This document shows, in pieces, positions 1-5,946 of a stretch of 8,023 nucleotides of DNA. The stretch comes from Beijerinckiaceae bacterium. Lineage in GTDB: Bacteria > Pseudomonadota > Alphaproteobacteria > Rhizobiales > Beijerinckiaceae. Under the pieces are notes generated by a model. It was not told the DNA's origin, searched no databases, and was given only the letters and a program-made list of their open reading frames with translations. Where the stretch lies: NCBI GenBank assembly GCA_022702195.1, contig JAKONB010000523.1, positions 1 through 8,023 on the forward strand, written 5' to 3'. Position numbers and translations under genes: made by a program. Each line of letters starts with the position of its first letter. Position 1 is the first letter of the stretch.

Positions 1-281
1 TGCTTCGCGACACCCCGGATTCGACGGCGTCCCTCCCGGAGGTGAGCGCCCACGCCCGTCCGAACCAAGCTCGTCCTCCGCAAACCCTGGCCGCCCAGGG
101 TCCGTCCGTTCAGGCGCTCGCCGCCGCCTGGGATGCGGTACCGGCGGATGCGCGCGAACAGCTGGTCCGCGACGGAACGGACACCCTCGTCCGGCACCTC
201 GGCACGCCGCGCCCGGCCTCCGCCGATACCCTGGCCGACGCCGACCGGCGTCTGCCCTGGCGGGGGGTCGCGCCGCGATAG
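1..281 (+). CDS. C-terminal part of an unidentified protein (5' truncated)
   Basis: The frame is open from base 3 without a stop until TAG at 279-281, giving about 92 residues, so the gene most likely begins before the window. Third codon positions are strongly G/C-biased, as in the neighbouring genes, which supports real coding. A GTG at 42 could start a 79-residue product, but its GGAGG-like sequence directly abuts the GTG with no spacer, so I read it as an internal Val. The tail is hydrophilic: a Pro/Ala/Gln-rich linker, then a probable amphipathic helical pair (AWDAVPADAREQLVRDGTDT), then an Arg-rich end. There is no membrane segment. It therefore does not resemble the hydrophobic end expected of a CydA subunit, although a soluble extension on CydA cannot be excluded. 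It ends 88 bases before cydB. I do not recognise the family. Confidence 0.6.
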   Translation, partial: LRDTPDSTASLPEVSAHARPNQARPPQTLAAQGPSVQALAAAWDAVPADAREQLVRDGTDTLVRHLGTPRPASADTLADADRRLPWRGVAPR

Positions 282-295
282 AAGGAGCGCCCCTC

Positions 296-313
296 CCGGC
301 GGCGGACCGCCGG
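296..313 (+). other. Short GC hairpin in the cydB leader
   Basis: A perfect 7-bp inverted repeat (CCGGCGG, loop CGGA, CCGCCGG) lies in the 88-base gap before cydB. It is not followed by a T run, so it is a poor intrinsic terminator. It could fold in the leader of the cydB transcript or be chance in GC-rich DNA. Confidence 0.25.
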
Positions 314-369
314 TGGATTTGCCCTGGCCGTGCCGTTACATCTACGGGAGGCGGCGAGGGCATGATCGG

Positions 370-1416
370 ATGTTCGGATTCGGCATGGAGTACGAAGGTC
401 CGGCCTTCTGGCTGCCCTTGATCTGGTCGGCGCTCCTCGCGCTCGCCGTGGCGATGTACGTGGTCATCGACGGGTTCGACCTCGGCGTCGGAATCCTGTT
501 CACCGCCGCGCGGAAGGGCAACTGGCGCGATCGGATGATGCTGTCCGTGGCGCCGATCTGGGACGGAAACGAGACGTGGCTCGTGCTCGGCGGCGGCGGC
601 CTGTTCGCGGTGTTCAGCGTCGCCTACGCGATCCTGCTCCCGGCCCTCTACATCCCGCTGATCCTGATGCTCATCGCCCTGATCTTCCGGGGCGTGGCCT
701 TCGAGTTTCGCTTCAAGGCCGACCGCTCGCAATTCCTCTGGGACAACGCCTTCCATTATGGGTCCCTGGTGGCGACCTTCGCCCAGGGGCTGGTGTTGGG
801 CGCCTTCGTGCAGGGGTTCAAGGTCGAGGGACGCGGCTTTGCCGGTGGCACCCTCGACTGGCTCACCCCCTTCAGCGTGATGACGGGCATCGGCCTCGTC
901 TGCGGCTACGGGCTGCTCGGTGCCACCTGGTGCGTGATGAAGACCTCGGGCGAACTCGAGATGTGGGCGCGGCGCAAGAGCCGGCAATTCCTCGCCGGCA
1001 CCATCGTCTCCATGGTGATCGTCAGCGCCTGGGTGCCGCTGCTCGGGCTCGATATCCAGGCGCGCTGGGTGTCCTGGCCGAACATCGCCTACGTGGCCCC
1101 GGTGCCGGTGGTGACCGCCCTTGTCTGCTGGGGCATCTATCGGGCGATCGCCGGAGGCCGGGACGTGGCGCCGTTCCTGCTCACCATCGGGTTGTTCCTG
1201 CTTGGATTCCTCGGGCTGGCGATCAGCCTGTTCCCCTACGTGGTGCCGCCGCGCATGACGATCTGGGCGGCGGCCAACGCGGTCAGCGCCCTGAAATTCG
1301 CTCTCGTGGGCTATTCGGTGGTGATGCCGCTCACCCTCGCCTACACGGCCTATGCCTACTGGGTGTTCCGCGGGAAAGTGGTCGAGGATCCGGCCGTGGG
1401 CGGTTACGGCCATTGA
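370..1416 (+). CDS. cydB: Cytochrome bd (CIO-type) ubiquinol oxidase subunit II
   Basis: This 348-residue polytopic membrane protein is subunit II of a bd-type quinol oxidase, which oxidises ubiquinol and reduces O2 to water without pumping protons. Family hallmarks are plain: the first helix runs into DGFDLGVGIL (residues 34-43), then WDGNETWLVLGGGGLFA (64-80) and RGVAFEFR (107-114) follow. About eight to nine hydrophobic segments reach the end near residue 333. Length is slightly under the E. coli protein and typical of the cyanide-insensitive (CioB) branch. I chose ATG 370 because GAGGG at 356-360 sits 9 bases upstream; an in-frame ATG at 385 has no good ribosome site. The haem-bearing subunit I gene is normally just upstream, but no cydA-like sequence is visible in the window. 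The stop overlaps the start of the next small gene, so the two are probably translationally coupled. The family call is very secure; the CIO subtype is inferred. Confidence 0.96.
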   Translation: MFGFGMEYEGPAFWLPLIWSALLALAVAMYVVIDGFDLGVGILFTAARKGNWRDRMMLSVAPIWDGNETWLVLGGGGLFAVFSVAYAILLPALYIPLILMLIALIFRGVAFEFRFKADRSQFLWDNAFHYGSLVATFAQGLVLGAFVQGFKVEGRGFAGGTLDWLTPFSVMTGIGLVCGYGLLGATWCVMKTSGELEMWARRKSRQFLAGTIVSMVIVSAWVPLLGLDIQARWVSWPNIAYVAPVPVVTALVCWGIYRAIAGGRDVAPFLLTIGLFLLGFLGLAISLFPYVVPPRMTIWAAANAVSALKFALVGYSVVMPLTLAYTAYAYWVFRGKVVEDPAVGGYGH

Positions 1417-1541
1417 CCCCGCCGCCTGACGGAAATGCCCGCAAGGGGCGCCGGCTCCTGTGGTTCGTGGCCTTCTACGCCTCAAGCCTGATCGTCTTCA
1501 CCGCCCTGGTCTACGGATTGCGGGCCTTGGTGAAGGGGTGA
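1413..1541 (+). CDS. DUF2474 / CydX-like small membrane subunit of the bd oxidase
   Basis: This 42-residue protein has a basic N-terminal stretch (ARKGRR, residues 9-14), one hydrophobic helix beginning LLWFVAFYASSLIVF (15-29) and a short basic C-terminus ending RALVKG. That is the layout of DUF2474 proteins, small single-span partners encoded directly behind cioAB/cydAB, and of the analogous CydX. The frame has no ATG or GTG before the helix. The TTG at 1413 overlaps the cydB stop in a TTGA arrangement, which implies translational coupling. GGCGG at about 1400-1404 could serve as a weak ribosome site. Its probable job is to stabilise or assemble the oxidase in the inner membrane. Gene finders could easily miss it because of its size and start codon. 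Identity rests on position, length and topology rather than a profile match. Confidence 0.8.
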   Translation: MTPPPDGNARKGRRLLWFVAFYASSLIVFTALVYGLRALVKG

Positions 1542-1556
1542 TCCTCGCTCATCCCC
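1535..1556. terminator. Possible hairpin spanning two convergent stop codons
   Basis: GGGGTGA (1535-1541) can pair with TCA-T-CCCC (1549-1556, one bulged T) around a 7-base loop. The stem contains the stop codons of both the small oxidase gene and dgcA. There is no T tract on either side, so intrinsic termination is uncertain. It is the only candidate structure between the two convergent genes, which are just 7 bases apart. Confidence 0.25.
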
Positions 1557-2535
1557 ACAGATCCGATGTCGGCGGGTGGATCGTGCTGCCGTCGAAGCAT
1601 AAAGCCGGCTCGCGGTCGCGGGCCAGCAGCAACGGGCCGTCGAGGTCGACGTAGTCGGCATGGTGGGCGAGCAGCATGGCCGGGGCCATGGCCAGAGAGG
1701 TGCCGACCATGCAGCCGATCATCAGGGAGAAGCCCCGTGCCCGCGCCTCGTGGGCGAGCATCACCGCCTCGGTGAGGCCCCCCGTCTTGTCGAGCTTGAT
1801 GTTGATGGCATCATAGCGATCGGCCAGGGCATCGAGCCCGGCGCGGTCGTGCAGGCTCTCGTCGGCGCAGATGGGGATCGGCCGGGCGATGGTCGCGAGG
1901 AGGTCGTCCTTCCCCGCCGGCAGGGGCTGCTCGATGAGCCCGACCCTCGCGGCGACACAGGCGGCGAGGTTGGCCTCGATCGTCTCAGGATCCCAGGCTT
2001 CGTTGGCATCGACGATGAGGCGCGACTTGGGGGCCCCCCGGCGCACGGCGGCGATCCGTTCGGGGTCGCCTACACCGCCGAGTTTCACCTTGAGCAAGGG
2101 ACGGCTCGCGGCTGCAGCCGCCGCCGCCTCCATGCTCTCGGGCGTGCCGAGGCTGAGCGTGTAGGCGGTGGTGGCGGGGCCGGGGGCGCTGAGACCGGCG
2201 ATCTCCCAGGCGGACCGGCCGGATTGCTTGGCCTCGAGATCGAACAGCGCGCAATCGAGGGCGTTGCGGGCGGCCCCCGGCTTCATCCGCGCCAGGAGAT
2301 CGGCACGGGTCGCCCCGGTGTCGATGGCATCGGCTTGCTCGAGGATCAGTGCCTCGACGCTCTCCACGGTCTCACCGTAGCGGGCATAGGGCACGCATTC
2401 GCCGCGCCCGACCTGGCCGGCGGCATCCGTCACGGTGGCGAGCACCACCACAGCCTCGGTGCGGCTGCCACGTGCGATGGTGAAGGCCCCCGCGATGGGG
2501 AAACGCTCGATCGTCGCGGCGAGACGGCGGGTCAT
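1549..2535 (-). CDS. dgcA: N-acetyl-D-glutamate racemase DgcA (enolase superfamily, dipeptide-epimerase-like)
   Basis: This 328-residue protein belongs to the muconate lactonising/dipeptide epimerase branch of the enolase superfamily. The catalytic set is complete: KxK (K149, K151) in LLKVKL, metal ligands D176 (IVDANEAWD), E202 (IEQPLP) and D225 (CADES), and the opposing lysine K247 (INIKLDKTGG). By homology it abstracts the alpha proton of a glutamate derivative. The start ATG at 2535-2533 overlaps the dgcN stop as ATGA, and GGAG lies about 10 bases upstream inside dgcN, so the pair is co-translated. The DUF1611 partner points to the described DgcN-DgcA route, in which this enzyme racemises N-acetyl-D-Glu to N-acetyl-L-Glu. 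The alternative is L-Ala-D/L-Glu epimerase in murein peptide recycling; the superfamily is certain, the substrate inferred from context. The reading frame runs open upstream of this start, but that part lies across dgcN and is not coding. Confidence 0.9.
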   Translation of the reverse strand: MTRRLAATIERFPIAGAFTIARGSRTEAVVVLATVTDAAGQVGRGECVPYARYGETVESVEALILEQADAIDTGATRADLLARMKPGAARNALDCALFDLEAKQSGRSAWEIAGLSAPGPATTAYTLSLGTPESMEAAAAAAASRPLLKVKLGGVGDPERIAAVRRGAPKSRLIVDANEAWDPETIEANLAACVAARVGLIEQPLPAGKDDLLATIARPIPICADESLHDRAGLDALADRYDAINIKLDKTGGLTEAVMLAHEARARGFSLMIGCMVGTSLAMAPAMLLAHHADYVDLDGPLLLARDREPALCFDGSTIHPPTSDLWG

Positions 2536-3578
2536 GGTGCGGGGACTCCAACGGTGGCGATTCCCGCGCCGGGCGGAAATTCGGACAGGAGGCGATCGAT
2601 GATGCCATCGACGCCGAACCGGACCGGATCGGTGGCGGGAAGCCCATGTTCGCGGGCGAGATCGTCGAGGAGCGTCCTGGCGGCTTCCTCCTCCAGATCC
2701 TGGGTGTTCACCGCGATCCCGACGGGCCGGATGTCCGGGTTGGTGAGGCGGCCGAGCTGAATCGTCAGATCGATCACCGCCTGGATCGTCGGCAGCGCGT
2801 GCCGGACGCCCCGCATGGTGGTACGGGTCGGTTCGTGGCACACCACGAAGGTATCGGCCTGCGCGCCGTGCAGCAGTCCGAGACTAACGCCCGCGAAGGA
2901 GGGGTGGAACAGCGAGCCCTGCCCTTCGAGAAGGTCCCAATGGTCCGGATCGGCCGCTGGGGCGATCCACTCCACCGCGCCGGAGATGAAGTCGGCCACC
3001 ACCGCGTCGATGGCGACGCCGCGTCCCGAAATGAACACTCCGGTCTGCCCGGTGGCTCGGAAATCCGCGTCGAGCCCGCGCGCGCGCATGCCGCGCTCCA
3101 GGGCCAGCACCGTGTATTTCTTCCCCACCGAGCAATCGGTGCCGACGCTGAGCAGGCGCCGCCCGGGCCGCTTCGTGCCCTTTCCGGTGGCGAAGGTCTC
3201 GGACGTGTGACGCACGTCGTGAAGCTGGCGCCCGGTCGCGGCCGCCGCCTCGGCGATGGTCGGCACCGCGCCGAGCCGAGTATGAAGGCCACTGGCGATG
3301 TCGAGGCCGGCCTTCAGGGCCGCGACGATCTCGGACACCCAATGCTCCGGCAGCACGCCGCCCGCATTGGCCACGCCGATGACCATCGTCTTGCAGCCCC
3401 GGGCGACGGCTTCCTCCAGGCTGAGGTCTTGGATGCCGAGATCCGCCGCGCAGCCGGGCAACCGAACCTGGCCGACACACCATTCGGGACGCCAATCCTT
3501 GATGCCGTAGGCGGTCTTGGCCGCCAGCCGGTCGGGGACGTCGCCGAGAAACATCAGGTAAGGGGTCTCGATCTGCAT
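2532..3578 (-). CDS. dgcN: D-glutamate N-acetyltransferase DgcN (DUF1611 family)
   Basis: This is a 348-residue soluble protein of the DUF1611 family. The N-terminal part (about 1-135) is a Rossmann-like domain with GVANAGGVLPEHW (68-80). The C-terminal part (about 140-345) starts with the P-loop-like signature GTDCSVGKKYT (146-156), and contains GQTGVFISGRG (177-187) and LEGQGSLFHPS (217-227), all typical of the family. Members paired with an enolase-superfamily racemase have been described as transferring acetyl from acetyl-CoA to D-glutamate, the first step of a D-Glu catabolic route. The ATG at 3578-3576 is the only sensible start; a modest GAGG lies about 12 bases upstream. The stop is fused to the dgcA start (ATGA). 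Neither the LysR-type regulator DgcR nor a transporter is adjacent in this window. The family is very secure; the reaction is inferred from the pairing. Confidence 0.91.
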   Translation of the reverse strand: MQIETPYLMFLGDVPDRLAAKTAYGIKDWRPEWCVGQVRLPGCAADLGIQDLSLEEAVARGCKTMVIGVANAGGVLPEHWVSEIVAALKAGLDIASGLHTRLGAVPTIAEAAAATGRQLHDVRHTSETFATGKGTKRPGRRLLSVGTDCSVGKKYTVLALERGMRARGLDADFRATGQTGVFISGRGVAIDAVVADFISGAVEWIAPAADPDHWDLLEGQGSLFHPSFAGVSLGLLHGAQADTFVVCHEPTRTTMRGVRHALPTIQAVIDLTIQLGRLTNPDIRPVGIAVNTQDLEEEAARTLLDDLAREHGLPATDPVRFGVDGIIDRLLSEFPPGAGIATVGVPAP

Positions 3579-3619
3579 CGTCTGATCAAACCTCGGCGCA
3601 AGCGCGGCTGCACCGGATC

Positions 3620-3648
3620 GTCGTAAGCGATGAAAACCGGCCTGCCAA
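3620..3648 (-). promoter_or_regulatory. Candidate sigma-70-type promoter for dgcNA
   Basis: On the minus strand TTGGCA (3648-3643, 5 of 6 matches to the -35 consensus) is followed after exactly 17 bases by TACGAC (3625-3620, 3 of 6 to the -10). This would start transcription near 3613, leaving a leader of about 35 bases before the dgcN ATG. The -10 is weak, so this is a proposal only. Confidence 0.35.
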
Positions 3649-3809
3649 ATTCAGCCCTGCGCTCCGGGCGGGCGGTCGATCGGGGCCATGCAGCATTGGG
3701 AAAGACACAGGGGGGGCTTGCGGCGGCCAATGATGTCGGGTGTGGTCCCTCGAACATCCCGCATCGCCCCCGTGGCGGTCGACACGCGCAGCGGGTGGAG
3801 ACGATGCGT

Positions 3810-4454
3810 ATGAGAATGTTCGGCAATTGGCGGTCCGCCGCCGCGTTCCGGGTTCGGATCGCCCTCAACCTCAAGGGCATCCCCTACGACGAGACCTTCC
3901 TCGATCTCGATGCCGGCGAGCAGTTCGCCCCGGATTTCCTGGCGATCAACCCGCAAGGGGCGGTCCCGGCCTTCTTCGACGGCGACGGGCCGCCGATCAC
4001 CCAATCCCTGGCGATTCTCGACTACCTGGAAGACGTGCATCCGGCGGTGCCGCTGCTGCCTGCCGATCCGCGCGAGCGCGCCCGCGCGCGTTCTCTGGCC
4101 CAGGTGGTCGCCTGCGATACCCACCCGCTCTACGTGCCCCGGGTGCGCACCTACCTGATGCAGACCTACGACATTCCCAGGGACCGGATGATGGGTTTCG
4201 TCCGGCATTGGTTCGAGACCGGATTGAAAACCCTCGAGACACGCCTGACGCGGGAGGCCGGCACGGGCCGTTACGCGCAGGGTGACGCCATCAGCCATGC
4301 CGACCTCTGCCTCGTGAGCCTGTGGGTCGGCACCGGCATCTTCGGGGTTGAGACCGCACCCTATCGCACGGTTCGGCGCATCGCCGAGGATTGCCTGGCG
4401 CAGGACGCCTTCGCCCGCGCGCATCCCCTTCGGCAGCCCGGCGCCCCGGCCTGA
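3810..4454 (+). CDS. maiA: Maleylacetoacetate isomerase / zeta-class glutathione S-transferase
   Basis: This 214-residue soluble protein has a GST fold. The thioredoxin-like domain (about 1-78) carries the zeta-class FRVRIALNLKGIPYD (13-27), the cis-proline loop NPQGAVP (47-53) and the glutathione-binding TQS (64-66). The helical domain contains ACDTHPL (101-107), the N-capping box SHAD (162-165) and an AHPLRQPGAP-type tail typical of MaiA. The family isomerises maleylacetoacetate to fumarylacetoacetate in tyrosine/homogentisate breakdown, or acts on chlorinated acids. In the usual SSCSxRVR active-site motif only the first serine is kept (S9); the next three positions are alanine. I chose ATG 3810 because GGAG (3797-3800) is 9 bases away; ATG 3804 is too close to it. 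No fumarylacetoacetase or homogentisate dioxygenase gene is adjacent, so the physiological substrate is uncertain. Divergent from dgcN across a 231-base gap. Confidence 0.85.
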   Translation: MRMFGNWRSAAAFRVRIALNLKGIPYDETFLDLDAGEQFAPDFLAINPQGAVPAFFDGDGPPITQSLAILDYLEDVHPAVPLLPADPRERARARSLAQVVACDTHPLYVPRVRTYLMQTYDIPRDRMMGFVRHWFETGLKTLETRLTREAGTGRYAQGDAISHADLCLVSLWVGTGIFGVETAPYRTVRRIAEDCLAQDAFARAHPLRQPGAPA

Positions 4455-4526
4455 CGCCCCGCCTTCCGATTCCCATCTGCGAAACCGTCTGGCTTCGAGA
4501 CTTGCCGGACATTCCCGAATAGAAGA

Positions 4527-4560
4527 AGCCATCGGCCCTGCGCGCGCGGGGCCGATGGCT
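4527..4560. terminator. Perfect 12-bp stem hairpin, probable terminator
   Basis: AGCCATCGGCCC (4527-4538) and GGGCCGATGGCT (4549-4560) are exact inverted complements around a 10-base alternating TG/CG loop. It lies between the maiA stop (4454) and the ndh start (4593). The sequence before the stem is A/G-rich (AGAAGA). A transcript running leftward would therefore have a T-rich tail (TTCTTCTATT), whereas the rightward tail is only TGAGCC. It is best read as the maiA terminator, possibly bidirectional and more canonical for leftward transcripts. Confidence 0.7.
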
Positions 4561-4592
4561 TGAGCCGCTGACGCGTTGAGGACGAGGGACGT

Positions 4593-5924
4593 ATGGTACC
4601 GGGCGAAACCGTGGACAACCTGCACCGCATCGTGGTCGTCGGCGGAGGCGCGGCGGGGCTTCAGCTCGCGACCAAGCTGGGCGACACGATCGGCAAGGGC
4701 GGGAAGGCGCATGTCACCCTCGTCGACCGGGCGCGCACCCATATCTGGAAGCCGCTGCTGCACGAAGTCGCCGCCGGCAGCCTCGATGTCGGCCACCACG
4801 CGGTGGACTATCTCCACCACGCCCACCGCCACCATTTCCGCTACCGGATCGGCGAAATGACCGGTCTCGACCGCACGGCGCGGGTGATCCAGCTCGCCGC
4901 AAGCTTCGATTCGGAAGGGCGCGAGGTCACGCCGGTTCGGTCGATTCCCTATGACACCCTGGTGATGGCGGTGGGCTCGACCACCAACGATTTCGGCACG
5001 CCGGGGGTGAAGGAGAACGCGATCGCCCTCGACACGCCGGATCAGGCGGTGCGCTTCCACCAGCGCCTGGTGAACGGGATGCTGCGCGCCCATACCCAGA
5101 GCGGTCCGGTACGACCGGGCCAGCTCCACGTCACCGTGATCGGCGCAGGCGCCACCGGCACGGAGCTTGCCGCAGAGCTGCACCGCACCACCCGGGCGGT
5201 GGCCTCCACGGGGCTCGACAAGATCGACCCGGCCAAGGACCTGAAGATCACGCTGGTGGAGGCGGCCCCCCGCATCCTCCCGGCCGTGCCGGAGCGCCTC
5301 TCCCGCGAAGTGATGGTGCTGCTCGGTAAGATCGGCGTCGATGTCCGCACTCAGGCGCGTGTCACCGAGGTGCGCCCCGACGGCGTGCAGCTCGCTGATG
5401 GCGGCTTCATCCCGTCCGAACTTGTGGTCTGGGCCGCGGGCGTGAAAGCACCCCCCTTCCTGCACGACCTTGCCGGCCTCGAGACCACGCGCAACAACCA
5501 GCTCGTGGTGACGCCGACCCTTCAGACCACTCGCGATCCCGACATCTTCGCGCTCGGGGATTGTGCCTATTTCGTCGAGTCGGGCTCCGAGACGCCGATT
5601 CCCCCGCGCGCCCAGGCCGCGCACCAGCAGGCCACCCATCTGATCAAGGAAATCCAGGCCAAGATGGCCGGCAAGCCGCTGAAGCCGTTCAAGTACCGCG
5701 ATTTCGGCTCGCTGGTCTCGCTCGGCCATTACTCGGCCGTGGGCAACCTGATGGGCTTCGTGCGCGGCAAGAACATGTTCATCGCCGGTCTGTTCGCCCG
5801 GCTGATGTATCGCTCGCTCTACAAGATGCACGAGACGGCGCTGCACGGCGCGGTTAAGACAGGGCTCGACACCCTGGCCCGTGCCCTCACCCGCCGGACC
5901 GAGCCGCGCGTGAAATTGCATTGA
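4593..5924 (+). CDS. ndh: Type II NADH:quinone oxidoreductase (NDH-2)
   Basis: This 443-residue FAD enzyme oxidises NADH and reduces membrane quinone without moving protons. The FAD-binding motif is VVVGGGAAG (14-22), followed by the NDH-2-typical HIWKPLLHEVAAGSLD (50-65). The second nucleotide-binding fold is VIGAGATGTELAAEL (182-196), with acidic E223 ending its second strand, which favours NADH over NADPH. ALGDCA (320-325) is the second FAD contact, and AQAAHQQA (340-347) is the conserved AQxAxQ-type quinone-site segment. The C-terminal 70 residues are amphipathic and basic (FVRGKNMFIAGLFARLMYRS, 389-408), as expected for peripheral attachment to the inner membrane. Length is normal for the family. 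ATG 4593 has a GAGG-rich stretch just upstream; an in-frame GTG at 4611 is a less supported alternative. It is followed after 22 bases by a small gene, probably in the same operon. Confidence 0.94.
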   Translation: MVPGETVDNLHRIVVVGGGAAGLQLATKLGDTIGKGGKAHVTLVDRARTHIWKPLLHEVAAGSLDVGHHAVDYLHHAHRHHFRYRIGEMTGLDRTARVIQLAASFDSEGREVTPVRSIPYDTLVMAVGSTTNDFGTPGVKENAIALDTPDQAVRFHQRLVNGMLRAHTQSGPVRPGQLHVTVIGAGATGTELAAELHRTTRAVASTGLDKIDPAKDLKITLVEAAPRILPAVPERLSREVMVLLGKIGVDVRTQARVTEVRPDGVQLADGGFIPSELVVWAAGVKAPPFLHDLAGLETTRNNQLVVTPTLQTTRDPDIFALGDCAYFVESGSETPIPPRAQAAHQQATHLIKEIQAKMAGKPLKPFKYRDFGSLVSLGHYSAVGNLMGFVRGKNMFIAGLFARLMYRSLYKMHETALHGAVKTGLDTLARALTRRTEPRVKLH

Positions 5925-5946
5925 TGGCCAGCATGAGAGCAAGACG

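Noticed and set aside
133..369. N-terminal extension of CydB in the open frame upstream of 370
   Set aside because: It would overlap the preceding protein tail, is Arg/Pro-rich, and is not part of the CydB family; ATG 370 has a properly spaced GAGGG.
2536..2841. N-terminal extension of DgcA in the open minus-strand frame
   Set aside because: It lies wholly within dgcN, and the ATGA overlap with a GGAG upstream marks the true start.
1660..3626. Long plus-strand open frames (366 and 326 codons) opposite dgcA and dgcN
   Set aside because: They are opposite genes with complete catalytic or family motifs; their Arg/Gly/His-rich products look like antisense shadows.
3696..3760. Possible rightward promoter for maiA (TTGCGG, 17 bases, TGTGGT)
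   Set aside because: Only about half of each hexamer matches consensus; not distinguishable from background in this sequence.
3734..3767. Imperfect inverted repeat GATGTCGGG / CCCGCATC in the dgcN-maiA gap, considered as an operator
   Set aside because: The arms need a bulge and are not symmetric at a spacing typical of a dimer site; no adjacent regulator gene supports it.
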